Shown: positions 35,171-44,230, numbered from the stretch's first letter. The stretch is DNA of 64,000 nucleotides from Chitinophaga filiformis (GCF_900102545.1 NZ_FNBN01000006.1:186001-250000), one strand, 5' to 3'. Notes: a model not told the origin generated them from the sequence alone. Numbers and translations are program-made.

Positions 35171-36166
35171 CTATTCTTCGTCTAATTTCAGTTTGGACAG
35201 ATCCATACCGAAATGTAAACCTCTTTCGTTTAGTACCTGCTCAATTTCACTGAGGGATTTTTGACCGAAGTTCCTGAACTTCATCAGCTCTTCCTGTTCG
35301 TACTGAACCAGTTCGCTCAGAGAGTTGATCTTAGCAGCTTTCAGACAGTTGAAGGCACGAACGCTCAGATCCAGGTCCTCCAGCGGCGTTTTTAGTATTT
35401 TACGCAGCTGCAGTGTCTGTTCATCTACAACATCTTCTTTCTCGGTGTCTTTTGTATCGAAGCTGATGTTCTCATCAGTGATGATCATCAGGTGCTGGAT
35501 CAGAATGCGGGAAGCCTGTTTTACAGCTTCTTCCGGGTGGATGGTGCCATCAGTGATCACTTCCATGATCAGTTTCTCATAGTCAGTCTTTTGTTCCACA
35601 CGGGTGTTCTCGATGCTATATTTTACATTCTTGATAGGCGTAAAGATAGAGTCGATAGCGATGTAACCGAAAACGGCATCTTTAGGTTTGTTCTCTTCAG
35701 CTGGCACATAACCACGACCTTTACCGATAGTCAGTTCGATATCCAGCTTTGCAGATGGATCGAGCGTACAGATAAGCAATTCAGGATTCATGATCTGGAA
35801 AGCACTGGTAGCTTTCTCAATCATGTCAGCACGGAACTCAGTTTTTCCTTTAATAGAAATCTGAATCTTTTCGTTGCTGACTTCGTTCTCAACGATACGT
35901 TTGAAACGCACCTGTTTCAGGTTCAGGATAATTTCAGTTACGTCTTCAGTGATTCCTTTTAAAGTTGCAAACTCGTGATCTGCACCTTCTATCTTTATTC
36001 CCACAATGGCATAACCCTCCAGAGACGATAGCAGCACGCGACGCAGCGCGTTACCCACAGTCACCCCATAACCCGGTTCTAACGGCCGGAATTCGAATTG
36101 AGCTTCAAAGTCAGTAGACTTCTGCAAAACGATCTTATCAGGCTTTTGGAAATTCAGAATTGCCAT
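35171..36166 (-). CDS. rpoA: DNA-directed RNA polymerase subunit alpha
   Basis: The 331-residue protein has both alpha domains. The N-terminal assembly domain contains FEFRPLEPGYGVTVGNALRRVLLSSLEG, the dimerisation segment; the C-terminal domain (from about 250) has LDLSVRAFNCLKAAKINSLSELVQYEQEELMKFRNFGQKSLSEIE, which binds DNA and activators. It is located between rpsD and rplQ as in most bacteria. Confidence 0.97.
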   Translation of the reverse strand: MAILNFQKPDKIVLQKSTDFEAQFEFRPLEPGYGVTVGNALRRVLLSSLEGYAIVGIKIEGADHEFATLKGITEDVTEIILNLKQVRFKRIVENEVSNEKIQISIKGKTEFRADMIEKATSAFQIMNPELLICTLDPSAKLDIELTIGKGRGYVPAEENKPKDAVFGYIAIDSIFTPIKNVKYSIENTRVEQKTDYEKLIMEVITDGTIHPEEAVKQASRILIQHLMIITDENISFDTKDTEKEDVVDEQTLQLRKILKTPLEDLDLSVRAFNCLKAAKINSLSELVQYEQEELMKFRNFGQKSLSEIEQVLNERGLHFGMDLSKLKLDEE

Positions 36167-36292
36167 TGATATGTTAAGTTTAATTGTTTATGTAAAACTG
36201 CCTTTAGCCATTAACATGTAGCCCCTAGTAACCTGCGTAAGAGTATTACGCTGGCAACTAATGACCCATGCTTAACGGCTAAAGACATATTA

Positions 36293-36898
36293 TTATTTAG
36301 AGTACAATTCTACGATCAGCTGCTCCTTAATGTTCTCAGGAACGCTCTCTCTCTCAGGATATGCAATGAAAGTACCTTTCAGTTCCTTCTCATTCCAATC
36401 CAGCCAGCTGAATTTAGGATTTTTACCGCGAATATTGCTGGTAATTGCAGAGTTAGTTGCTGCAGATGGTTTCAGTCCGATGATATCACCTGGTTTCAGC
36501 TGATAAGAAGGGATGTTCATTACCTCACCGTTAACAGTGATGTGCTTGTGAGAAACCAGCTGACGGGCAGCAGGACGGGAAGGAGCAATACCCAGACGGA
36601 ATACTGCATTATCCAGACGAGCTTCCAGTAATTTGATCAATACTTCACCGGTAACACCTTTACGGCGGTTAGCTTCAACGAACAGATTAGCGAACTGACG
36701 CTCCAGTACACCATAAGTGTATTTCGCTTTCTGTTTTTCACGCAGCTGCAGTGCGTATTCACCCAGCTGTTTACGCTTACGGGTTACACCATGCTGACCC
36801 GGAGGGTTGCTGTTCTTACCTAAATACTTACCGTTTCCTAAAATCGGTTCTCCAAAAATTCTGGAGATCTTGGTCTTTGGTCCTGTATACCTTGCCAT
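36293..36898 (-). CDS. rpsD: 30S ribosomal protein S4
   Basis: The 201-residue protein begins MARYTGPKTKISRIFGEPILG and contains the S4 RNA-binding domain at about residues 93-155 (ARLDNAVFRLGIAPSRPAARQLVSHKHITVNG). The N-terminal zinc-binding cysteines of some S4 proteins are absent, so it is the C-minus form. Gap to rpoA is 127 bases without a clear terminator. Confidence 0.97.
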   Translation of the reverse strand: MARYTGPKTKISRIFGEPILGNGKYLGKNSNPPGQHGVTRKRKQLGEYALQLREKQKAKYTYGVLERQFANLFVEANRRKGVTGEVLIKLLEARLDNAVFRLGIAPSRPAARQLVSHKHITVNGEVMNIPSYQLKPGDIIGLKPSAATNSAITSNIRGKNPKFSWLDWNEKELKGTFIAYPERESVPENIKEQLIVELYSK

Positions 36899-37061
36899 GT
36901 TCTTTGTTAGATTTTTTAGTTCCGGTATATGATCTTTAAAAAATCTTAAACCTGATCATATACCCATTAATAATTAAAATTCTTAAACGGCAATTCGAAA
37001 GCAGCAAGCGGAAGATAATTCCAACTTTCCACCTTCGAAATACCGTACAATTATATCGATC

Positions 37062-37463
37062 CTATACCCTTCTCTTTTTAGGAGGACGGCAACCGTTGTG
37101 AGGTAAAGGAGTTACGTCTTTGATCATACTAACCTCGATACCGGAGTTTGCGATAGCACGGATAGCACTTTCACGACCAGCACCAGGACCTTTTACAAAA
37201 ACATCTGCTCTTTTCAGACCAGCTTCCATTGCCGTTTTTGCAGCATCAGAAGCAGCCAGCTGAGCCGCATAAGGAGTGTTCTTTTTAGAACCCTTGAAGC
37301 CCATTTTACCTGCAGTAGACCAGGAAATAACCTGACCCTGTTTGTTGGTAATGCTGATGATGATATTGTTGAAACTAGCAGAGATGTGTACATCACCGTA
37401 GTTATCTACTTTAACTACCCTCTTTTTGTTAGCAGCAGTTTTTGTATTTGTTGCTTTTGCCAT
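37062..37463 (-). CDS. rpsK: 30S ribosomal protein S11
   Basis: The 133-residue protein has the S11 core DVHISASFNNIIISITNKQGQVISWSTAGKMGFKGSKKNTPYAAQ and the C-terminal GPGAGRESAIRAIANSGIEVSMIKDVTPLPHNGCRPPKKRRV. The N-terminus has a short Lys/Thr-rich extension (MAKATNTKTAANKKR). Its gap to rpsM (37464-37555) contains a heptanucleotide tandem repeat. Confidence 0.97.
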   Translation of the reverse strand: MAKATNTKTAANKKRVVKVDNYGDVHISASFNNIIISITNKQGQVISWSTAGKMGFKGSKKNTPYAAQLAASDAAKTAMEAGLKRADVFVKGPGAGRESAIRAIANSGIEVSMIKDVTPLPHNGCRPPKKRRV

Positions 37464-37477
37464 AATTATATAAAATT

Positions 37478-37502
37478 CCAGGTTCCAGGTTCCAGATTCC
37501 TC
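37478..37502 (-). repeat. Heptanucleotide tandem repeat TTCCAGG in the rpsM-rpsK gap
   Basis: TTCCAGG-TTCCAGG-TTCCAGA-TTCC, 3.5 copies of a 7-base unit, located directly before the rpsK start. Confidence 0.7.
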
Positions 37503-37555
37503 TTGCCATATATACGACTACTGGAAACCGGAACTTGTTATTTGTATTATCAAGT

Positions 37556-37936
37556 TTATTTCTTAGGCGCTTTCTTTTTACCTGCAACCGTTTTACGCTT
37601 ACCTTTACGGGTACGGCTATTGGTACGGGTACGCTGGCCTCTTAACGGTAAGCCCTTCCTGTGACGAAGACCACGATAACAAGCGATGTCCAACAGACGC
37701 TTGATATTCATTTGTACTTCAGAACGCAGCTGACCTTCTACCTTAAACTCACTGTTAATGATGTTACGGATAGCAGCCTGCTCATCATCGTTCCAGTCCT
37801 TTACCTTCTTGTTCAGGTCTATACCAGACTTTTCAAGAATATATTGAGCAGTAGAACGACCAATACCAAAAATGTAGGTCAGGCCAATTTCTCCACGTTT
37901 ATTTTTAGGAAGATCGATACCGGCTATACGTGCCAT
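37556..37936 (-). CDS. rpsM: 30S ribosomal protein S13
   Basis: The 126-residue protein starts MARIAGIDLPKNKRGEIGLTYIFGIGRSTA and ends with the basic GLRHRKGLPLRGQRTRTNSRTRKGKRKT segment that contacts 16S rRNA and tRNAs. The helix-two-turn-helix region is intact. It lies 36 bases after rpmJ. Confidence 0.97.
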   Translation of the reverse strand: MARIAGIDLPKNKRGEIGLTYIFGIGRSTAQYILEKSGIDLNKKVKDWNDDEQAAIRNIINSEFKVEGQLRSEVQMNIKRLLDIACYRGLRHRKGLPLRGQRTRTNSRTRKGKRKTVAGKKKAPKK

Positions 37937-37972
37937 ATTTGTATTTTAATTTACTAGTTATGTATTAAATGA

Positions 37973-38089
37973 TTATCCCTGACGTTGTTTAAAACGGGGA
38001 TTCTTTTTGTTGATCACCAACAATTTACCCTTCCTGCGCACAATCTTGCAATCTGCACTTCTTTTTTTTATGGAAGCTCTTACCCTCAT
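37973..38089 (-). CDS. rpmJ: 50S ribosomal protein L36
   Basis: The minus strand encodes 38 residues, MRVRASIKKRSADCKIVRRK and then GKLLVINKKNPRFKQRQG, followed by TAA. This is ribosomal protein L36 at its normal place between infA and rpsM. It is the C-minus form, lacking most of the zinc-binding Cys/His set (only C14 remains). It is too short for many gene finders. Confidence 0.96.
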   Translation of the reverse strand: MRVRASIKKRSADCKIVRRKGKLLVINKKNPRFKQRQG

Positions 38090-38108
38090 AAGTTATAAGT
38101 TATAAGTC
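38088..38108 (-). repeat. Heptanucleotide tandem repeat ATAAGTT in the infA-rpmJ gap
   Basis: ATAAGTT-ATAAGTT-ATAAGT(C), three copies of a 7-base unit. The first copy overlaps the rpmJ start region. Confidence 0.65.
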
Positions 38109-38115
38109 TGTATTA

Positions 38116-38334
38116 TTATTTATATCTAAATATTATTCTGCCTCTGCTTAAATCGTATGGACTCATCTCGACCCCTACTTTGTCACCAGGCAGGATGCGG
38201 ATATAGTGCATTCTCATCTTCCCAGAAATGGTAGCTAAAATCTCGTGCCCGTTCTCTAACTTAACTCGGAACATAGCGTTAGACAAGGCTTCTAGTATTA
38301 TTCCATCCTGTTTAATGAGTGCCTGTTTTGCCAT
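38116..38334 (-). CDS. infA: Translation initiation factor IF-1
   Basis: The 72-residue protein is a single OB-fold S1 domain: QDGIILEALSNAMFRVKLENGHEILATISGKMRMHYIRILPGDKV and the C-terminal MSPYDLSRGRIIFRYK. It occludes the ribosomal A site during initiation. It has an own promoter (TATCTTTG at 38352-38359) as well as a place within the map-infA-rpmJ series, so it can be expressed apart from upstream genes. Confidence 0.97.
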   Translation of the reverse strand: MAKQALIKQDGIILEALSNAMFRVKLENGHEILATISGKMRMHYIRILPGDKVGVEMSPYDLSRGRIIFRYK

Positions 38335-38351
38335 AAAAATTTTTAGGACTG

Positions 38352-38359
38352 CAAAGATA
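38352..38359 (-). promoter_or_regulatory. -7 box TATCTTTG for infA
   Basis: Perfect TAnnTTTG match 18 bases before the infA ATG; the start GCAGTCCTAA is the same as that of efp. Confidence 0.55.
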
Positions 38360-38449
38360 GCGAAATCTTAAGAAAAAGAAAAATTAATAAAATAAACGTG
38401 AATAATTAATTGTGGATAATCTCCTGAATTCACTCTTATCCATTAATTA

Positions 38450-39250
38450 TCAATAGTTTGAACTCAATGCTGGATTATTTCTTTCCGCCTCTTCTATCCC
38501 CTTAAAAGAAGAAAGTATATCAGGTTTCCCCTTCATAACAGCCACATTATGCTCAAAATGAACGGATGGCTTCTCATCACGGGTAATCACTGTCCAGCCA
38601 TCTTCCATATATTCAACTTCCTTTACCCCCAGGTTGATCATCGGTTCTATAGCGATCACCAGCCCCTCCTTCATAATCGGACCGCTCCCGCGCTTACCGT
38701 AATTAGGCACTTGCGGATCTTCATGGAGATTACGGCCCAGACCATGCCCTACCAGTTCACGTACCACGCCATAACCACGCTGCTTTTCGGTATGCTCCTG
38801 GATGGCATGCGCAATATCTCCTATACGGTTGCCAGCTATGGCCTTTTCAATACCTTTATAGAGCGCTTCCTTAGTAGCCTTCATCAGTGCCAGCACCTCT
38901 GGCTTTACGTTGCCAATAGCAAATGTATAGGCACTATCGCCATGATACCCGTTCAACAGCACCCCCACATCTACACTCACGATATCACCGTCCTGCAGTA
39001 CATAGGCATTCGGAATGCCATGTACCACTTCTGCATTTACAGAAATACAGCAGCTCTTTGGAAATCCCCTGTAATTCTTGAAAGACGGTACAGCTCCATT
39101 TGCTACGATGAATTTCTCTACAATTTCGTCAATCTCAAGGGTAGACATCCCCGGTTTCAGATTTTTGGCAACTTCTTCCAATGTAGCGCTCACCAATAAT
39201 GCGCTTTTGCGCATCAGCTCAATTTCTTCCTTAGTTTTATAATGCACCAT
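38450..39250 (-). CDS. map: Methionine aminopeptidase, type I
   Basis: The 266-residue protein has the type I MAP metal-binding set: the D of DGDIVSVDVGVLLNGYHGDSAYTF (two Asp residues), H in LVGHGLGRNLHEDP, E in VIAIEPMINLG and the final E near VHFEHNVAVMKG. It removes the N-terminal Met from nascent proteins, with two divalent metal ions. It stands between secY and infA, as in many Bacteroidota. Confidence 0.96.
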   Translation of the reverse strand: MVHYKTKEEIELMRKSALLVSATLEEVAKNLKPGMSTLEIDEIVEKFIVANGAVPSFKNYRGFPKSCCISVNAEVVHGIPNAYVLQDGDIVSVDVGVLLNGYHGDSAYTFAIGNVKPEVLALMKATKEALYKGIEKAIAGNRIGDIAHAIQEHTEKQRGYGVVRELVGHGLGRNLHEDPQVPNYGKRGSGPIMKEGLVIAIEPMINLGVKEVEYMEDGWTVITRDEKPSVHFEHNVAVMKGKPDILSSFKGIEEAERNNPALSSNY

Positions 39251-39299
39251 ACCAAAAAACGGGTTAGGTAAGTTCAGCTTTGAATTTACTTAAAAGATG

Positions 39300-39359
39300 A
39301 AGCCACGCAAGCATAAGCCCAGCAGATCAAACTCTGTTGGTCTTATGCTTCTGTGGCTT
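39300..39359. repeat. Long imperfect inverted repeat in the secY-map gap
   Basis: AAGCCAC-AAGCATAAG-CCAGCAG (39300-39323) pairs with CTGTTGG-CTTATGCTT-GTGGCTT (39333-39359) with small bulges. No T-run in the minus-strand direction except TTTTAT-poor flanks, so an RNA processing or stability element is as likely as termination. Confidence 0.65.
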
Positions 39360-39382
39360 TTATACCAGGTAGCCTGGATTAA

Positions 39383-40726
39383 TCAGACGTTAGCCGGAGC
39401 TGTTCTTCCTTTAATCCGACCTGTGCTCATGAGACCATCGTAATGGCGCATCAGCAGCTGGCTTTCTATTTGCTGGAGCGTATCCAGGATAACGCCCACC
39501 ATGATCAATAAGGATGTACCTCCAAAGAAGGTAGCAAAGTTACTGTTGATATTCACCGCAGCTGCTACACCAGGCAGGATACCTACCAACGCCAGGAAGA
39601 ATGCACCTGGCAATGTGATACGATCCATTACAGCGCCGATATAATCAGCAGTAGCTTTACCAGGTTTAACACCCGGAACGAAACCATTATTACGTTTCAT
39701 CTCATCCGCCATAGAGGTCGGATTGAATATCAATGCAGTATAAAAGTAAGTGAACACTATTACCAGTACAGCATAGATCAGGTTGTACCAGCCATTAGTG
39801 TGATCACTGAATATACGGATGAATCCAGAACCGCTGTCCGTAGCAAAACCGATCGCTGTAGCCGGGATGAACATGATCGCCTGAGCAAAGATGATAGGCA
39901 TTACACCTGCAGCATTTACCTTCAGCGGGATGAACTGGCGTACACCACCAAACTGTTTGTTACCAACTATACGTTTTGCGTAGTTTACAGGGATCTTACG
40001 GGTACCTTGTACCAGCAGGATCAGACCGATAGTGATCAGTACGAACACTGCCAGCTCGATCAGGAACAGCATCGGACCACCGTTGCTCTGGGCATTTCTG
40101 GAGGAGAACTCCTGGATAATAGCCTGTGGCAGACGGGCAAGGATGCCGACCATGATTATAATAGATGTACCGTTACCGATACCTTTATCTGTAATTTTTT
40201 CACCCAGCCACATTACAAACAGGGTACCTGCTGTAAGTACGATGGTAGTGGTCAGCCAGAAGAAGGCAGAACCATATTCAGGAATAATAGAACCTGCAGA
40301 TTGCTGTTTCAGGAAGGCAACGTATGCGCTCGCCTGGAAACCGGTTACTACTACTGTCAGTACACGGGTATACTGGTTAATCTTTTTCCTACCGCTTTCG
40401 CCCTCTTTCTGGAGTTTCTGAAAATAAGGCACGGCAATTGTAAGCAGTTGTATGGCTATGGATGCAGAGATATAGGGCATTATGCCAAGAGCAAAAATCG
40501 AGGCCCTGGAGAATGAACCTCCAGCAAACATATTGAACAGTCCAAGGATACCTTTCTCTGACTTGTTGGCAAACTCTCCCATACCCAAACTGTTGGCATC
40601 AATACCGGGTAACGCGATATAGGATCCTACACGATAGATGAGGACAAGAAGCAATGTGGTGAGAATGCGGTTACGCAAATCCTCGATGCTCCAGATATTC
40701 TTAATCGTTTCGATAAATTTCTTCAC
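39383..40726 (-). CDS. secY: Preprotein translocase subunit SecY
   Basis: The 447-residue protein has ten hydrophobic helices with the SecY patterns LLVLIYRVGSYIALPGID in helix 1, GGSFSRASIFALGIMPYISASIAIQLL (plug and helix 2-3), VMWLGEKITDKGIGNGTSIIIMVGI and FNPTSMADEMKRNNGFVPGVKPG in a cytoplasmic loop contacting SecA. It forms the channel of the Sec translocon with SecE and SecG. It follows rplO as usual. Confidence 0.97.
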   Translation of the reverse strand: MKKFIETIKNIWSIEDLRNRILTTLLLVLIYRVGSYIALPGIDANSLGMGEFANKSEKGILGLFNMFAGGSFSRASIFALGIMPYISASIAIQLLTIAVPYFQKLQKEGESGRKKINQYTRVLTVVVTGFQASAYVAFLKQQSAGSIIPEYGSAFFWLTTTIVLTAGTLFVMWLGEKITDKGIGNGTSIIIMVGILARLPQAIIQEFSSRNAQSNGGPMLFLIELAVFVLITIGLILLVQGTRKIPVNYAKRIVGNKQFGGVRQFIPLKVNAAGVMPIIFAQAIMFIPATAIGFATDSGSGFIRIFSDHTNGWYNLIYAVLVIVFTYFYTALIFNPTSMADEMKRNNGFVPGVKPGKATADYIGAVMDRITLPGAFFLALVGILPGVAAAVNINSNFATFFGGTSLLIMVGVILDTLQQIESQLLMRHYDGLMSTGRIKGRTAPANV

Positions 40727-40899
40727 AGGAAGATGAATGTTTAATATTCAAAATTTCATCCCGCCGCAGGCGAGACCAAATTCCGAACCTGCATTAGCTG
40801 CTATCCAGTAACTCTGGCCGGGATTTGTGTTGTTTTCTCTGGTTTGATAAAATGTGAAAAGACGCACTACTCCGTAGGCGTCTCCTCAGTCGTGAAATC

Positions 40900-41346
40900 T
40901 TATACCAGCTCTACCGTTCCACCCGCTGCTTCTATCAGCTGCTTGGCTTTTTCGCTGATCGCATTCACTTTTGCGGTTACTTTAGCCTTCAGTTCTCCCT
41001 GACCCAGGATCTTCACTTTCGCGGTCCTGTTAATCAGCCCATTCATGTACAGGTTTTCCAGAGAGAAGTCCTGCAGACCATATTTTTCAACCAGGTGATC
41101 GATCTGACCGATGTTAAATACCTGGTATTCAGTTGGATTTAAGCTCTTGAAACCACGTTTAGGCATACGACGCTGAATTGGCATCTGACCACCTTCATGA
41201 CCTCTTTTGCTCTGATAACCAGCACGTGACTGACCACCTTTATTACCTTTTGTAGAGGTACCACCTTTACCGGATGCTTCACCACGACCAAGGCGCTTCT
41301 CTTTATGTACGGAACCCTTTGCAGGTTGTAACGTATGCAGATTCAT
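40900..41346 (-). CDS. rplO: 50S ribosomal protein L15
   Basis: The 148 residues show the L15 N-terminal Gly/Arg/Lys-rich extension (GRGEASGKGGTSTKGNKGGQSRAGYQSKRGHEGGQMPIQRRMPKRGF) and the C-terminal globular domain with VKILGQGELKAKVTAKVNAISEKA. It is located between rpmD and secY. Confidence 0.97.
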   Translation of the reverse strand: MNLHTLQPAKGSVHKEKRLGRGEASGKGGTSTKGNKGGQSRAGYQSKRGHEGGQMPIQRRMPKRGFKSLNPTEYQVFNIGQIDHLVEKYGLQDFSLENLYMNGLINRTAKVKILGQGELKAKVTAKVNAISEKAKQLIEAAGGTVELV

Positions 41347-41458
41347 TTTCTAATTTTTTTTACTTACGCGGAAATTAACCGCTCGCTTTAAATGTAAAAT
41401 GTTTATTCGTAAATCTCCGAATATAAATGTAGGATTATTTCCCGGGTAATAAAATTTA

Positions 41459-41644
41459 TTACGCCTGTTCTCCTTCAACTTTTACCAGGTGATTTACTTT
41501 ACGCACCATACCCAGGATCTGGGGGGTAGCTTCCACTTCTACAGTGGCGTGCATTTTTTTCAGTCCCAGTGCCCTCAGGGTGAGCTTCTGGCGTTCAGGA
41601 CGGTCTATACCACTTTTTACTTGAGTGATCTTGATCTTTGCCAT
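41459..41644 (-). CDS. rpmD: 50S ribosomal protein L30
   Basis: The 61-residue protein starts MAKIKITQVKSGIDRPERQK and continues LTLRALGLKKMHATVEVE. I choose this ATG; the frame is open six codons more upstream but the added residues have no counterpart in L30. It lies 66 bases after rpsE. Confidence 0.95.
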   Translation of the reverse strand: MAKIKITQVKSGIDRPERQKLTLRALGLKKMHATVEVEATPQILGMVRKVNHLVKVEGEQA

Positions 41645-41710
41645 TGTTATTTGAATTGCCACTTTACAATTGCCAGGACAGAATACCGTCCTGCTAACTG
41701 GATAGTGTTA

Positions 41711-42229
41711 TTATCCGTTAAATACTTTCTTCAGCGATACGCTTCTGGTTTTTGCTACCTGGATTGGCTCACGCAGGAGACCTAATGCCTTGAATGTAGC
41801 TTTTACCACGTTATGAGGGTTAGCAGAACCCAGAGATTTAGCCAGAACGTCGGTGATACCTGCGCTTTCCAGTACGGCACGCATAGAACCTCCGGCGATC
41901 ACACCAGTACCATGAGCAGCTGGCTTGATCAGCACTTTAGCAGCACCTTCTTTAGCTAACTGGTCGTGAGGAATAGTACCGTGCATTACCGGAACCTTGA
42001 TCAGGTTCTTCTTGGCATCGTCGATACCTTTGGTGATAGCTTCCTGCACTTCCTTAGCCTTACCCAGACCGTGTCCTACTACACCGTGCTCGTTACCTAC
42101 TACTACCAGGGCAGAAAAACTGAAAGTACGTCCGCCTTTGGTGGTTTTAGTAACACGGTTGATAGCCACAACCTTCTCTTTCAGCTCCAGGTCACCGGCC
42201 TTTACTCTATTAAATGTATTCTTTGCCAT
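41711..42229 (-). CDS. rpsE: 30S ribosomal protein S5
   Basis: The 172-residue protein has the double-stranded RNA-binding N-terminal domain (LKEKVVAINRVTKTTKGGRTFSFSALVVVG) and the C-terminal GTGVIAGGSMRAVLESAGITDVLAKSLGSANPHNVVKAT segment. It supports mRNA helicase function and decoding accuracy in the 30S subunit. Same strand and order as in other spc operons. Confidence 0.97.
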   Translation of the reverse strand: MAKNTFNRVKAGDLELKEKVVAINRVTKTTKGGRTFSFSALVVVGNEHGVVGHGLGKAKEVQEAITKGIDDAKKNLIKVPVMHGTIPHDQLAKEGAAKVLIKPAAHGTGVIAGGSMRAVLESAGITDVLAKSLGSANPHNVVKATFKALGLLREPIQVAKTRSVSLKKVFNG

Positions 42230-42267
42230 TTTTTTATTTGCGAATTACGATTTAATCAATTTCGATA

Positions 42268-42621
42268 TTAGAATTGGAGACCAGCTTCTCTGGCACCATC
42301 AGCTACGCTCTTTACGCGACCATGATACAGATAACCACCGCGGTCAAAAATACAGGTTTCAATACCTAATGATTTTGCTTTGGTAGCCAGTGCAGCACCT
42401 ACGAGTTTAGATTTCTCGCTCTTGGTACCTTTCTGTGCCTTGATATCTTTATCGCGGGAAGAAGCTGCAGCCAGAGTAACACCATTGGTATCATCTATCA
42501 ATTGCACGTAAATATCGCTATTGCTGCGAAATACAGATAATCTCGGCTTCTGTGCAACACCCACCACCTTTTTACGGATGCGGTAGCGGATCTTCTGTCT
42601 CCTATTAACTTTTGTACTCAT
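42268..42621 (-). CDS. rplR: 50S ribosomal protein L18
   Basis: The 117-residue protein (ATG at 42621, MSTKVNRRQKIRYRIRKK) binds 5S rRNA. It has the L18 motifs PRLSVFRSNSDIYVQLIDD and the C-terminal FDRGGYLYHGRVKSVADGAREAGLQF. Seven upstream codons are open but poorly supported. The gap to rplF holds a 13-bp inverted repeat. Confidence 0.96.
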   Translation of the reverse strand: MSTKVNRRQKIRYRIRKKVVGVAQKPRLSVFRSNSDIYVQLIDDTNGVTLAAASSRDKDIKAQKGTKSEKSKLVGAALATKAKSLGIETCIFDRGGYLYHGRVKSVADGAREAGLQF

Positions 42622-42666
42622 TTCTCTTTCATTTTTATTCATTCCGATACTGCCGGAATGGTGTTG

Positions 42667-42703
42667 AATTAGCTAATTGACGACAACCGCCAATTAGCTA
42701 ATT
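42667..42703. repeat. 13-bp inverted repeat in the rplF-rplR gap
   Basis: AATTAGCTAATTG (42667-42679) and CAATTAGCTAATT (42691-42703) are perfect complements with an 11-base loop. Each arm is itself an AATTAGCTAATT palindrome. Confidence 0.75.
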
Positions 42704-42708
42704 AAAAA

Positions 42709-43263
42709 TTATTTACCTGCAGACTTACCTGCTTTCTTACGAACCACTTCATCACTGTAGCGAACACCTTTACCTTTGTAAGGCTCTGGTTTACGCAGGC
42801 TACGGATTTTAGCAGCTACCTGACCTAACAGCTGGTTGTCAATACCTTCCAGCATGATCTTAGGGTTAGCACCTTTTTCAGTCAGGGTAGATACTTTCAG
42901 TTCTTTAGGGATCTCAACGATGATGTTGTGAGAGTAACCTAAAGACAGGTCCAGTAACTGACCGCTGTGAGCAGCTTTGTAACCCACACCCACCAGTTCA
43001 AGTTGTTTCTTGAAACCGTCAGTAACACCGGTCACCATGTTGGCGATCAGCGCGCGGTACAAACCATGCAGTGCACGGTGACGGATCTGGTCGGTAGGAC
43101 GTACTACTGTCAGCACACCATCCTTCACTTCTATCTTGATATCCCTGTCGATGTTCCTTTTCAGTTCACCTTTAGGGCCTTTTACAGTCAGCTCATTAGC
43201 AGCGGAAACAGTTGCTGTTACACCGCTGGCCAATTTGATAGGACTTTTACCTATACGAGACAT
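42709..43263 (-). CDS. rplF: 50S ribosomal protein L6
   Basis: The 184-residue protein shows the duplicated L6 fold: IGKSPIKLASGVTATVSAANELTVKGPKGEL in the first half and GVGYKAAHSGQLLDLSLGYSHNIIVEIPKEL, then KIRSLRKPEPYKGKGVRYSDEVVRKKAGKS, which is the conserved C-terminal signature. It lies near the sarcin-ricin loop in the 50S subunit. Confidence 0.97.
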   Translation of the reverse strand: MSRIGKSPIKLASGVTATVSAANELTVKGPKGELKRNIDRDIKIEVKDGVLTVVRPTDQIRHRALHGLYRALIANMVTGVTDGFKKQLELVGVGYKAAHSGQLLDLSLGYSHNIIVEIPKELKVSTLTEKGANPKIMLEGIDNQLLGQVAAKIRSLRKPEPYKGKGVRYSDEVVRKKAGKSAGK

Positions 43264-43412
43264 AATTGCAGTTTTTACTGTTATGTTTGAATTCAGGATC
43301 TTCCGTGTTCAGCGCCGTATAGAAAGCTTAATTGTCAGAAGGTCCATTTAGTTTCGCCCTGTTGCTGATAACTGCCGGATACACCAACAGCGCCACCAAC
43401 GGGGCATATATA

Positions 43413-43811
43413 TTAATAAACGTAGCAAACGATCTCTCCGCCTACATTCTGTGCTTTGGCTTCTTTATCGGTCATTACGCCTTTGGAAGTAGAGATAATG
43501 GCAACACCTAAACCATTCTTGATACGTTTGAAATCAGCTGGTTTAGAATATTGACGTAAACCGGGACGGCTGATACGCTGCAGATCAGTGATAGCAGGAG
43601 TCTTGGTCTGTGGGTCATACTTCAGAGCGATCTTGATAAGGCCCTGTTTAGTATCTTCTTCAAATTTGTACTTCAGGATGTAACCTTTGTCGTACAGTAT
43701 CTCGGTGATACGTTTCTTCAGTTTAGAGGCAGGAATTTCCACAATCCTGTGGTTGGCCATTTGCGCGTTCCGGATTCTGGTCAGGAAGTCTGCTATTGGA
43801 TCAGTAACCAT
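43413..43811 (-). CDS. rpsH: 30S ribosomal protein S8
   Basis: The 132-residue protein begins MVTDPIADFLTRIRNAQMANH and ends with the signature LGVAIISTSKGVMTDKEAKAQNVGGEIVCYVY. S8 binds the central domain of 16S rRNA and in Escherichia coli represses the spc operon; whether that applies here is unknown. Confidence 0.97.
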   Translation of the reverse strand: MVTDPIADFLTRIRNAQMANHRIVEIPASKLKKRITEILYDKGYILKYKFEEDTKQGLIKIALKYDPQTKTPAITDLQRISRPGLRQYSKPADFKRIKNGLGVAIISTSKGVMTDKEAKAQNVGGEIVCYVY

Positions 43812-43937
43812 TGTTCTTAAAATTTAAAAACTATTTTACAATGCGATATCCAATCAGTAATAGATAGGAAAATCAAATAACTAATGCCGGTTTATCCGTA
43901 AGCACTGCTCTGCAGTGCATTCGGATCTGGTGTTGGC

Positions 43938-44207
43938 TTACCAGCTAGCTTTTCTTACGCCAGGGATTTTGCCAGCCAGGGCCAGGTCACGGAACATGTT
44001 ACGACACATACCGAAATGACGCATATAACCTTTTGGACGGCCTGAAAGCTGACACCTGTTGTGCAGGCGAACAGGAGATGCATTTCTTGGAAGTTGATCC
44101 AGTGCAGCGTAGTTACCTTCTGCTTTCAGGGCAGCACGCTTTTCTGCAAACTTCTCAACCAGCGCAGCTCTCTTTCTCTCACGGGCTTTTACGGATTCTC
44201 TTGCCAT
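43938..44207 (-). CDS. rpsN: 30S ribosomal protein S14
   Basis: The 89-residue protein starts MARESVKARERKRAALVEKF at the ATG at 44207; upstream residues in the open frame are unrelated. It is the longer zinc-free S14 type: LHNRCQLSGRPKGYMRHFGMCRNMFRDLALAGKIPGVRKASW, with no CxxC pairs. Confidence 0.96.
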   Translation of the reverse strand: MARESVKARERKRAALVEKFAEKRAALKAEGNYAALDQLPRNASPVRLHNRCQLSGRPKGYMRHFGMCRNMFRDLALAGKIPGVRKASW

Positions 44208-44230
44208 GTTAAGTTTATGATTCCAGTTAT

